Source: Cloacibacterium caeni (GTDB lineage: Bacteria > Bacteroidota > Bacteroidia > Flavobacteriales > Weeksellaceae). From it: a DNA stretch of 64,000 nucleotides. The notes under the pieces were generated by a model. That model ran no database searches and was not told where the DNA came from. It saw only the letters and a program-made list of their open reading frames with translations. The translations under genes were made by a program, and so were the position numbers. Below, piece after piece: positions 42,358 to 50,089 of this stretch (positions within the stretch are counted from its first letter, which is position 1; each line of letters starts with the position of its first letter). The stretch is from contig NZ_OU015319.1 in assembly GCF_907163125.1 (NCBI RefSeq), forward strand, positions 1 through 64,000. Reading direction: 5' to 3'.

Positions 42358-43629
42358 ATGAGCAACGATATCATTTTTGAATTGATTGAAAAAGAAAGAC
42401 AGAGACAAACGCATGGCATAGAGCTTATTGCATCAGAAAATTTTGTTTCTGATAACGTGATGAAAGCCATGGGAAGCGTCTTAACAAATAAATATGCAGA
42501 AGGCTATCCAGGAAAAAGATACTACGGAGGTTGTGAAGTGGTAGACGAAGTAGAAACACTGGCCATTGAAAGAGCAAAACAACTTTTCGGCGTAGAATAT
42601 GCCAACGTACAGCCGCATTCTGGTTCACAAGCCAATGCTGCCATTTATCTTTCGGTGTTAAAACCTGGAGATACCGTTATGGGAATGGATTTATCAATGG
42701 GAGGTCATTTGACACACGGTTCTCATGTGAATTTTTCGGGAATTAATTTCCGTCCTGTATTTTACGGAGTTGAAAAAGAAACAGGGTTGATTGATTATAA
42801 ACAAATGCGTGAAGTAGCACTTCGCGAAAAACCAAAAATGCTGATTGCAGGTTTCTCAGCGTATTCTAGAGATTTAGATTATGCCAAATTCAGAGAAATA
42901 GCTGATGAGGTAGGCGCTACATTGTGGGCAGATATTGCACACCCTGCAGGTTTGGTAGCCAAAGGATTATTGAACTCACCATTCGAACATTGCCATGTAG
43001 TAACCACTACTACGCATAAAACGCTTCGCGGACCAAGAGGAGGAATGATCATGATGGGCAAAGATTTCGAAAATACTTACGGTCACAAAACACCAAAAGG
43101 CGAAACCAAAATGATGAGTGCCGTATTAGATGGAGCAGTATTCCCAGGAACTCAAGGTGGGCCGCTAGAACACGTAATTGCTGCAAAAGCAGTAGCCTAT
43201 GCAGAAGCCATCGACCAAAAATTTGAAACCTACACCAAACAAGTGGTAGCAAACGCTAGAGCATTGTCCCAAGCAATGATAGACAGAGGTTTTGACATTG
43301 TAAGTGGAGGTACAGATAATCACCTGATGTTGGTAGACCTTAGAAATAAAAATGTAAACGGTAAAGAAACCGAAAAAGCTTTAGTAAAAGCAGATATTAC
43401 GTGTAATAAAAATATGGTTCCTTATGATGATAAGTCACCTTTCATCACTTCTGGAATCAGATTAGGAACTGCTGCCATTACCACGAGAGGTTTAGGAGAA
43501 AAAGACATGGAGACTATTGCAGATTTAATCAATGAAGTGGTAGCCAATATCAAAGATGAAGCGCTAATTGCAAAAGTTCGTTCGAAGGTTAATGAACTGA
43601 TGAGTGATCAACCTCTTTTTAAATATTAA
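42358..43629 (+). CDS. glyA: Serine hydroxymethyltransferase
   Basis: 423 residues. PLP enzyme that converts serine and tetrahydrofolate to glycine and methylene-THF. Family marks: [14 protein letters not shown] near 21-34, [13 protein letters not shown], the [10 protein letters not shown] strand, and the PLP lysine K221 in [16 protein letters not shown]. Length is normal. It is preceded by a good -7 box and followed by recX after 118 bases. Confidence 0.96.
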   Translation: MSNDIIFELIEKERQRQTHGIELIASENFVSDNVMKAMGSVLTNKYAEGYPGKRYYGGCEVVDEVETLAIERAKQLFGVEYANVQPHSGSQANAAIYLSVLKPGDTVMGMDLSMGGHLTHGSHVNFSGINFRPVFYGVEKETGLIDYKQMREVALREKPKMLIAGFSAYSRDLDYAKFREIADEVGATLWADIAHPAGLVAKGLLNSPFEHCHVVTTTTHKTLRGPRGGMIMMGKDFENTYGHKTPKGETKMMSAVLDGAVFPGTQGGPLEHVIAAKAVAYAEAIDQKFETYTKQVVANARALSQAMIDRGFDIVSGGTDNHLMLVDLRNKNVNGKETEKALVKADITCNKNMVPYDDKSPFITSGIRLGTAAITTRGLGEKDMETIADLINEVVANIKDEALIAKVRSKVNELMSDQPLFKY

Positions 43630-43747
43630 TAGAACAGGGAGATTTCATTGTTATTATTTCATTTCTAGAAAACAGAATGGAAGGTTTCGGTGAGGTTTCT
43701 CTTTTTTTTTGGCAGTTAAATTAAGGCAAAGACATTTTTTAACCATA

Positions 43748-44206
43748 ATGAAACAAAAATCTTACACTTTTTCTGAAATTAAGCAAAAAATAGCCAATTA
43801 TTGCGTTTATCAAGATCGTTCTCATCAAGAAGTAGAACAGAAGTTAAAAGAATTTTTACTCATTCCGGAAGCCAAAGAAGAAATTCTCTTATTTCTGATT
43901 GCCGAAAATTACATTAATGAAGAGCGGTTCACTAGAAGTTATATCAGAGGTAAGTTTTATATAAAATCTTGGGGTAAGAAAAAAATAGCCAATGAGCTAA
44001 AAATGAAAGGCATTACCGAGAAATTAATTCGTAAATGTATGGATGAAATAAACGAGCAAGATTACAAAGCTAAAATTTTAGAAATCTATAGAGATTATTA
44101 CGATAAACTTCCCGCAGGTGCCGCTTACCAAAAAAGAAGCAAAACAATCACCTATCTCATAGGAAAGGGATATGAATATGAAGAGATCTTAGAAATGTTA
44201 GACTGA
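43748..44206 (+). CDS. recX: RecX-type regulatory protein
   Basis: 152 residues from ATG 43748 (MKQKSYTFSEIKQK). Three tandem three-helix RecX units: Y-C-V-Y-Q-D-R-S-H-Q-E-V, then Y-I-N-E-E-R-F-T-R-S-Y-I-R-G-K-F, then I-A-N-E-L-K-M-K-G-I. It binds RecA filaments; recA is not in the window. An upstream in-frame TTG (43709) is rejected as start. Its stop lies inside a terminator stem. Confidence 0.88.
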   Translation: MKQKSYTFSEIKQKIANYCVYQDRSHQEVEQKLKEFLLIPEAKEEILLFLIAENYINEERFTRSYIRGKFYIKSWGKKKIANELKMKGITEKLIRKCMDEINEQDYKAKILEIYRDYYDKLPAGAAYQKRSKTITYLIGKGYEYEEILEMLD

Positions 44207-44223
44207 AAAGTCTAACATTTTTT
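44193..44223 (+). terminator. Terminator of recX
   Basis: AAATGTTAGACT / AGTCTAACATTT with a GAAA loop, then TTTTG. The stem includes the last recX codons. Confidence 0.88.
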
Positions 44224-44394
44224 GTTTTATGGAGGTAGAACTAATGCTTTAGAGTCAGAAAAAAACAATATATAGTTATTTAAAAAAAAAAATTAAAAAA
44301 TGAAGGTTAATTATATAAGTCATTTTCACAATAATAAGTGCTTTTTTTAGTTTATTTTGGTAATTATTGAATGTTATAGTTCTTATTTTTTATC

Positions 44395-44402
44395 TATCTT
44401 TG
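44395..44402 (+). promoter_or_regulatory. -7 box of the polysaccharide export gene
   Basis: TATCTTTG, 17 bases before ATG 44420. It excludes the upstream in-frame start at 44357. Confidence 0.6.
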
Positions 44403-44419
44403 TGCTTACTTTGTTCAAA

Positions 44420-45211
44420 ATGATGAAAAACCTTATTTATTACCTTATTTTATTATTAACCATGTTCTCATGTAAACCCAAAGAAAACATGGTATATATG
44501 GAAAAAGAAAAAAACATAGCTGAATCTAAGATCAATCAAGCTGTTTTTTATGGCGCCCATATTCAGTCAGGAGATGTTTTAGATATTAAAGTTACCGCTT
44601 TTGATGAAAATGCGGTAAGGCCGTTTAATCTTTACTCCATGAATAATTCTTCTAGTCAAGGACAGATGAATGCTCAAACCGCGCAATTTGCACCTCAGGG
44701 GTATTTGGTAGATAATGAAGGTTTTATTTATTTTCCTGTGTTAGGAAAGTTATACATCAAAGGAATGACTTTAGCCCAGCTAAGAGCAGATCTTGAAAAG
44801 AGGTTGTTAACGTACCTTGCAGAGCCTCTCGTTTCTATAAAACAATTAAATTTTAACGTTACCGTGTTAGGAGAGGTTAAGAATCCAGGTCAGCATACTA
44901 GTGCTTCAGATAAAATTACCCTCTTACAAGCTTTAGGTTTAGCAGGAGATATGACCGATTTTGGGAATAGAACCAATGTGAAATTAATAAGAGAAGAAGA
45001 AGGTATCTCTAAGACATATGTCATTGATTTTACGGATAAAAATATAACAAGTTCACCGTACTATTATATGCAGCAGAATGACGTACTTTATGTAGAACCG
45101 GATATGATTAAGAAAAAGTCTGCAAATATAGACCCCAATCGCGGCCTAATATTTCAAATAGGAGGAATAGCATTGGGAGTAGCTTCAATATTAATTAGTA
45201 TTTTAAGATAA
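44420..45211 (+). CDS. Polysaccharide export lipoprotein (Wza-like)
   Basis: 263 residues from ATG 44420. A lipoprotein signal (M-M-K-N-L-I-Y-Y-L-I-L-L-L-T-M-F-S-C) places the lipidated Cys at about residue 18. A Poly_export domain follows (Q-S-G-D-V-L-D-I-K-V-T-A-F), then an SLBB domain (NFNVTVLGEVKNPGQHTSASDKITLLQALGLAGD). It ends in a hydrophobic helix (about 240-260). It forms the outer-membrane part of a glycan exporter. The Wzc-like gene starts 4 bases later. Confidence 0.9.
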   Translation: MMKNLIYYLILLLTMFSCKPKENMVYMEKEKNIAESKINQAVFYGAHIQSGDVLDIKVTAFDENAVRPFNLYSMNNSSSQGQMNAQTAQFAPQGYLVDNEGFIYFPVLGKLYIKGMTLAQLRADLEKRLLTYLAEPLVSIKQLNFNVTVLGEVKNPGQHTSASDKITLLQALGLAGDMTDFGNRTNVKLIREEEGISKTYVIDFTDKNITSSPYYYMQQNDVLYVEPDMIKKKSANIDPNRGLIFQIGGIALGVASILISILR

Positions 45212-45215
45212 ATCC

Positions 45216-47591
45216 ATGGGGCATATAGAAGGAAAGCATTTTATTCAAAATGATAAATCAGAATTAAAATTAGAGATTCTAAAATACTTAAGAAGGTGGC
45301 CTCTATTTTTATTTTCTACAATTATAGCACTTGTTTTAGCTTGGTTATACTTGCGTTATACCCCTCCTGTATATGTTACGAAATCATCTCTATATGTGAA
45401 GATAAGGGGTGCGAAAAGTGGCGAACTTATGGGGGTTAAAGACTTCCAAAACATGGCATTGCCTTCCGGATTAATGGCAAATAGTGTAGACAATGAATTA
45501 TCCTTACTCACTTCACATCCCCTTTTGTGGAATGTTGTTAAAAAAGCAGGGTTAGATGTAAAAGTCATTAGTAAGGGAAGAGTAAAAGATGTAGATTTAT
45601 ATGAGAAATCTCCTGTTTTTGGTTCAATATTGTCGCTGAATAATTCTAGAGAATTTAAATCAAAAAGTTATGAAATAAATCCTTTTGATAAAAACGGATT
45701 TAAACTTACAGATGAAAAGAATTTGATTAAAGGTAATTTTGGAGTACCTGTGAAAACATCTTGGGGGGTATTTGTTTTAAATAGAAATCCTAAAATCAAT
45801 TTTAATGAGCCATTGGTGATATCATTTATTAATCCCAAAAAAATAGTTATGCAGTTAGAGGCTTCAATAGACTTGTCTATTCCTGAAAAGAAGTCTAACA
45901 TCATTGAGTTAAGTCGTAAGGAAACTAATCCTATACGTTCGGAGAGAATATTGAATGAGTTGATGGATCAATACAATACGGATGCGATTAAAGACAAAAA
46001 TGAAGAGGCGTATGCTACAGCAAATTTTATTGACGAAAGATTAAAGTTAATCACTAGGGAATTAGGGGGGATTGAAAACCAAAAGGAAAGTTTTAAAGAA
46101 GCGAATAAAATTGCAGATTTACAAGCACAGGCTCAATTAAATTTGCAGAATGCAAGTGAAAGCACCAAAAAAATAATGGAATATGCAACTCAATTAGAGA
46201 TGGTAAACTCCGTGTTAAAAATGGTGAATTCATCAGGGAATGATCAGTTATTACCTACTAATATTGGGATGCCTTCAGCGCTTGATGGAATGATTAGTGA
46301 TTACAATCAATTAGTACTATCCAGAAACAGAACTTTGCGTCAGGCTACGAATTCTAATCCTGCAGTCGTTCAGTTTAACAAGGAAATTACAAGTCTTAGA
46401 GAATTAATTAAAGATAACCTTAAAAAATCACAGGCCAATATTCAAATGTCTATGGGGCAAACTCAAGAACAGATGAATTTATCAAAAGATGCTCTAGGAA
46501 AATTTCCAATGCAGGAAAAAATGTTTAGAAGTATAGAAAGACAACAAAATTTAAAAGAAGCTCTTTTTATATATCTACTTCAGAAAAGAGAAGAGACAGC
46601 CATTGCATTATCTGCCAATACTGCAAAGGCTAAAATTGTAAACCCAGCTTTTACGATAGATAGTCCTGTTTCTCCGAAAAAGAGTAATGCATATGCTCTA
46701 GCTTTAGCATTGGGGATGCTAATACCCATTGGTATTTTATATATTGTTTTTGCTTTAGATACTAAAATTCATAGTCGTAGAGATGTTAAAAAAACTTTAC
46801 AAGAAATCCCTTTTGTAGGAGAGATTCCCAATGCAGGAGAGATTGAAGATGCTGTAATTAGGAAAAATGATTTTTCGGGGTTTGCAGAAGCCTTTAGGAT
46901 AATGCTCACGAATATAAAATTTTTGATTAATGATAAAAAAGAAGGAGAAACTACAGTGATTATGGTATCTTCTTCAATAAAGGGTGAAGGCAAGACCACG
47001 ATAAGTACTAACACGGCTTTAGCATTGGCTCAAAATAGGAAAGTGCTTTTGATTGGGGCAGATTTAAGAAATCCTCAATTAAAAAAATTTACAAGTCTTA
47101 CTAAAAGAGGGTTGTCAGATTTTTTAGCTTCTAAACAAGCTGAAACGTCTTTAGATAGTTTTATTCAAACGTCTAATCTAAATCCAAATTTAGATATTCT
47201 ACCGAGTGGCTCAATACCTCCAAATCCTACATATTTACTTTCTAATGCTAATATGGACAAAATTTATAGTGCTCTACAATCTAAATATGAATTTATCATA
47301 TTAGACACTGCCCCTATGCTTTTGGTAAGTGATTCTTTTCATTTAATAAAAAACACGGATTTGCTATTATATGTAATGAGAGCAGATTTTACAGATGTAG
47401 ATATGTTAGAAGTAGCGAGTGAAATAAATAGAGAAAATGCAAATAATAAGTTAGCGATAGTTTTGAACGATGTAAAGGACAGGAACATAAGCCATTATGA
47501 TAAAAAATATGGACATGGCTATTATTCAGATGATTATAAATCTAAAAAAGTAAATAAAATTTTTAAATGGATTAGCAAGTTTACAAAATAA
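45216..47591 (+). CDS. Wzc-like polysaccharide co-polymerase and tyrosine kinase
   Basis: 791 residues. A Wzz domain (1-about 500) with membrane helices at about 28-46 and 490-512 encloses a periplasmic coiled-coil region. The cytoplasmic BY-kinase has Walker A K-G-E-G-K-T-T (about 588-594), Walker A' L-I-G-A-D-L-R-N-P and Walker B F-I-I-L-D-T-A-P, and ends in a Tyr-rich tail H-Y-D-K-K-Y-G-H-G-Y-Y-S-D-D-Y. The Tyr cluster is autophosphorylated in Wzc and controls chain length. It works with the Wza-like gene just upstream. Confidence 0.93.
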   Translation: MGHIEGKHFIQNDKSELKLEILKYLRRWPLFLFSTIIALVLAWLYLRYTPPVYVTKSSLYVKIRGAKSGELMGVKDFQNMALPSGLMANSVDNELSLLTSHPLLWNVVKKAGLDVKVISKGRVKDVDLYEKSPVFGSILSLNNSREFKSKSYEINPFDKNGFKLTDEKNLIKGNFGVPVKTSWGVFVLNRNPKINFNEPLVISFINPKKIVMQLEASIDLSIPEKKSNIIELSRKETNPIRSERILNELMDQYNTDAIKDKNEEAYATANFIDERLKLITRELGGIENQKESFKEANKIADLQAQAQLNLQNASESTKKIMEYATQLEMVNSVLKMVNSSGNDQLLPTNIGMPSALDGMISDYNQLVLSRNRTLRQATNSNPAVVQFNKEITSLRELIKDNLKKSQANIQMSMGQTQEQMNLSKDALGKFPMQEKMFRSIERQQNLKEALFIYLLQKREETAIALSANTAKAKIVNPAFTIDSPVSPKKSNAYALALALGMLIPIGILYIVFALDTKIHSRRDVKKTLQEIPFVGEIPNAGEIEDAVIRKNDFSGFAEAFRIMLTNIKFLINDKKEGETTVIMVSSSIKGEGKTTISTNTALALAQNRKVLLIGADLRNPQLKKFTSLTKRGLSDFLASKQAETSLDSFIQTSNLNPNLDILPSGSIPPNPTYLLSNANMDKIYSALQSKYEFIILDTAPMLLVSDSFHLIKNTDLLLYVMRADFTDVDMLEVASEINRENANNKLAIVLNDVKDRNISHYDKKYGHGYYSDDYKSKKVNKIFKWISKFTK

Positions 47592-47655
47592 GATTTTATT
47601 AACCCTATATATCCAAGCATTCATTCTGTAAAATTAAATTTTAAATAATTAACTC

Positions 47656-47682
47656 GCCCTGCTAATTATTGGTCTGCAGGGC
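47656..47682 (+). terminator. Likely terminator of the Wzc gene
   Basis: GCCCTGC / GCAGGGC stem with a 13-base loop, then AAATTATTTTTATT. The T-run is interrupted, so it is a medium call. Confidence 0.55.
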
Positions 47683-48015
47683 AAATTATTTTTATTAAGC
47701 CAAGAATGACATTAGAGATATTATTTTCTTGTTTTGTAAGTAAATAATTATTTTTTTCTAAGGAAAAGAATAACTCGATTTTGAATTTTTTCTTTCGTTT
47801 TTATTTTTTATTTATGATATATATAGAAACAAAAAAAACAACAAATTTAGTTTAGATTAAAAAAAAAAATTAAATGATTAAATTAAAAAATATATTTATG
47901 TTATTTGTAAAAAAATAAGTACCTTTTATATTGATTATTATGTAATTTTAATGCGCTTTATGGTAGATTTCTGGAAAAAAAACAGTAATTTTATAGCTAA
48001 CTAAATATTAAACTT
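47683..48015. other. AT-rich gap before the OmpA-family gene
   Basis: About 330 bases, more than 80% A+T by eye, without a gene. A TAATTTTA (about 47985) could be a weak -7 box. I see nothing else in it. Confidence 0.4.
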
Positions 48016-49287
48016 ATGAACATTTTTAAGAAGTATGTAGTACTTTTCTTAGTGTTATTGGTTTTGAAAAATACAGCACAAGAGAAAAAAAATTTAGTTT
48101 ACTCAACAAGTAAATCTACAAGTGGGATGGTAAATGATACCCTTCCTAAAGACAAGAAAAAAAATTATAACCGTTGGTCAGCTAATTTGAATGCGGGGAT
48201 TAATGTAGGTATTCGCCCTTTTACTGATGGCTATTATGCAGCCAATCCTAATTACATTTCGAATCCAGAATTAAACCATTTCGATCTTAATGTAAGAAAA
48301 ATGTTTAACACCAAGTTTGGGCTAAGACTAGGTGTTGCATATGATAATTTTAAAGCAGAGACTAAAAGCCCTCCTTTTAATAACAACATGTACCGAGCTA
48401 CTTTAGAAGGGGTGATGAATTTGCATAGAATGATGAGATGGGAAGAATTTACAGATACTTTTGGACTTCAGTTTCATTTCGGACCAGGTTTTTCCTTTTT
48501 ACACGCTCCTAATACTAAAACTTTTAGCAACTATGATAATATTTTTAGTATTGTAGGAGGTGCAACCTTATTGATTAAAGTTTCAGATAGGTTAGTTCTA
48601 AATGCAGATTATACTTTAGTGAGCAATCTCACGCACCATGTTACATTAGATGGGAAAACAAAATTAGACCCAAGTTTAAGTAGAACGGGTTCCATATATA
48701 ATACTGCTTTAGGAGTAACTTTTTATTTTGGTAAAAAACAGAAGCATGCAGATTGGTATTGGGAAAAAGATACTAGCAAAAAAGAGTATAACAATTTGTT
48801 AGCCAGAATTGAAGGTTTAGAAAATAAGATTGCAGAAAAAGGAGATTTAACAGAGGAAGTTAGAAATTACATCAATAATAATTTTGGAGACTTACAGAAT
48901 ACTGTAAATAACTTTAATGATAATTATACAAATGTTCAAATGAAGAACATGATTAATGGGCAGTATGTAAATGTTTTCTTTGACTTTGATGAAACGAGAA
49001 TCACTCCTGGAAGCATCTCTGCCATTAATTTCTTAATTAAATACCTTAATGCTAATCCTAATGCAAATGTAGATGTAATAGGTTATGCAGATGAGTTAGG
49101 TGATTTTAATTATAACATTAATTTGTCAAAAAGAAGAGCCGAAAGGGTAATGGAAATGATAGTAAGATCTGGCATAGATGCTAAACGCTTGAAATTAGTA
49201 GTGAAAGGAGAAGATAATTCAGTTCCTAAAGAATCTAAATTGGCAAGACAGTTGGTAAGAAGAGTTGCCTTTAAGGTATCTGAATAG
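48016..49287 (+). CDS. OmpA-family outer-membrane protein
   Basis: 423 residues. A signal peptide of about 22 residues (L-F-L-V-L-L-V-L-K-N-T-A-Q) precedes a beta-barrel-like N-domain (about 45-245, many alternating aromatic strands), a short coiled link (about 255-300) and a C-terminal OmpA domain (about 315-423) with FFDFDETRITPGS, N-V-D-V-I-G-Y-A-D and N-L-S-K-R-R-A-E-R-V that bind peptidoglycan. The gene has its own terminator. Confidence 0.88.
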   Translation: MNIFKKYVVLFLVLLVLKNTAQEKKNLVYSTSKSTSGMVNDTLPKDKKKNYNRWSANLNAGINVGIRPFTDGYYAANPNYISNPELNHFDLNVRKMFNTKFGLRLGVAYDNFKAETKSPPFNNNMYRATLEGVMNLHRMMRWEEFTDTFGLQFHFGPGFSFLHAPNTKTFSNYDNIFSIVGGATLLIKVSDRLVLNADYTLVSNLTHHVTLDGKTKLDPSLSRTGSIYNTALGVTFYFGKKQKHADWYWEKDTSKKEYNNLLARIEGLENKIAEKGDLTEEVRNYINNNFGDLQNTVNNFNDNYTNVQMKNMINGQYVNVFFDFDETRITPGSISAINFLIKYLNANPNANVDVIGYADELGDFNYNINLSKRRAERVMEMIVRSGIDAKRLKLVVKGEDNSVPKESKLARQLVRRVAFKVSE

Positions 49288-49305
49288 AAGACATAAAAAT
49301 ATTAT

Positions 49306-49335
49306 AAAAAGACTTATGGAAACATAAGTCTTTTT
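49306..49335 (+). terminator. Terminator of the OmpA-family gene
   Basis: AAAAAGACTTATG / CATAAGTCTTTTT, GAAA loop, T8. Confidence 0.88.
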
Positions 49336-49489
49336 TTATTACACTATCTCAGAATGGGTGTAAGTTAAAAAGTTAAGGTTTGGATCTTATCATCTGAGCC
49401 TTTTTCTAAAAATAAATATAAATAGGTTTATAACCAAACCTCAATTGGTCCATTTTTGGTAGCCTCTACTAAAGCGAGATACGCAGCCG

Positions 49490-49745
49490 ACTTTACGACA
49501 CCACGACTCCAGACCTCCGCGATTTCACGTCTACAGAATTCCGAAATTTTTCTTTTCCTCCCTTCCTTCGACTTCGCTCAGGATGACAAAGGTGGAAAAA
49601 TTTCTTTCACTCTCAGTACTCAACTCTTGGTTCTCATATCTCACATCTCACATGCTGGGGCTCTTATATCATCAACTTTACGACTTCACGACTTCACAAC
49701 TTCACAATTCCATAAATTCATGCTTCACCAATTCACTCTTGACAC
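49490..49745. repeat. Intergenic octamer repeats and a hairpin module half
   Basis: Runs of ACTTCACG / ACTTCACA / CATCTCACA units surround one copy of the first hairpin of the 53-55 kb module (GAAATTTTTCTTTTCCTCCC ... GGAAAAATTTC, about 49540-49604). Open frames here (49456-49749 and 49583-49801) are repeat translations and are not annotated. Confidence 0.6.
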
Positions 49746-49763
49746 TTAGCTCTGCTACAAATA

Positions 49764-49791
49764 AAAAACTCTCTAGCGGATACCAGAGAGT
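49764..49791 (-). terminator. Terminator of the PID-CTERM/T9SS gene pair
   Basis: On the minus strand ACTCTCT / AGAGAGT around a 10-base loop, then TTTTTTA. Confidence 0.75.
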
Positions 49792-49862
49792 CATATATTG
49801 AGGTTTACCATCGAAAAAATTAATGGTAAAAAACCTTTAATAGTGCAGCAAACTAAGTTTTT

Positions 49863-50081
49863 TTACTGAGTATGCTTATTTTCTTGTACCTTTTTAGCAA
49901 AATAGATACTTGCCGCAATTCCTGTTATAAGTAAAGGGTATGTTAAATCACTAATAGGAGCATTTGGAGCATCTGCCGCATCACCGTCTCCTTCATCTCC
50001 AAAACCTGGATCATCCCCATCTTGGGCGAAAATTATGGTAGAGAACGTAACAAAAAATATAAATAAAAAATGTTTAAGCAT
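49863..50081 (-). CDS. Small secreted PID-CTERM-like protein
   Basis: 72 residues. A signal peptide (1-20, ending F-A-Q), then an acidic stretch D-G-D-D-P-G-F-G-D-E-G-D-G-D-A-A-D-A, then A-P-I-S-D-L-T-Y-P-L-L-I-T-G-I-A-A-S-I-Y-F-A-K-K. The latter resembles the PID-CTERM sorting tail of flavobacteria (P-I-D motif, hydrophobic helix, basic end), with P-I-S-D in place of P-I-D. It starts 8 bases after the T9SS cargo gene on the same strand, so the two are probably co-transcribed. The mature peptide would be about 20 acidic residues plus tail. Confidence 0.75.
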   Translation of the reverse strand: MLKHFLFIFFVTFSTIIFAQDGDDPGFGDEGDGDAADAPNAPISDLTYPLLITGIAASIYFAKKVQENKHTQ

Positions 50082-50089
50082 GGCGAAAA

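Noticed and set aside
43709-43747. TTG start for recX
   Set aside because: It follows a T-run with no leader; ATG 43748 matches the usual RecX length.
49456-49801. Open frames of 97 and 72 codons
   Set aside because: Translations of octamer repeats and of hairpin A; the same frames recur wherever the repeat occurs.
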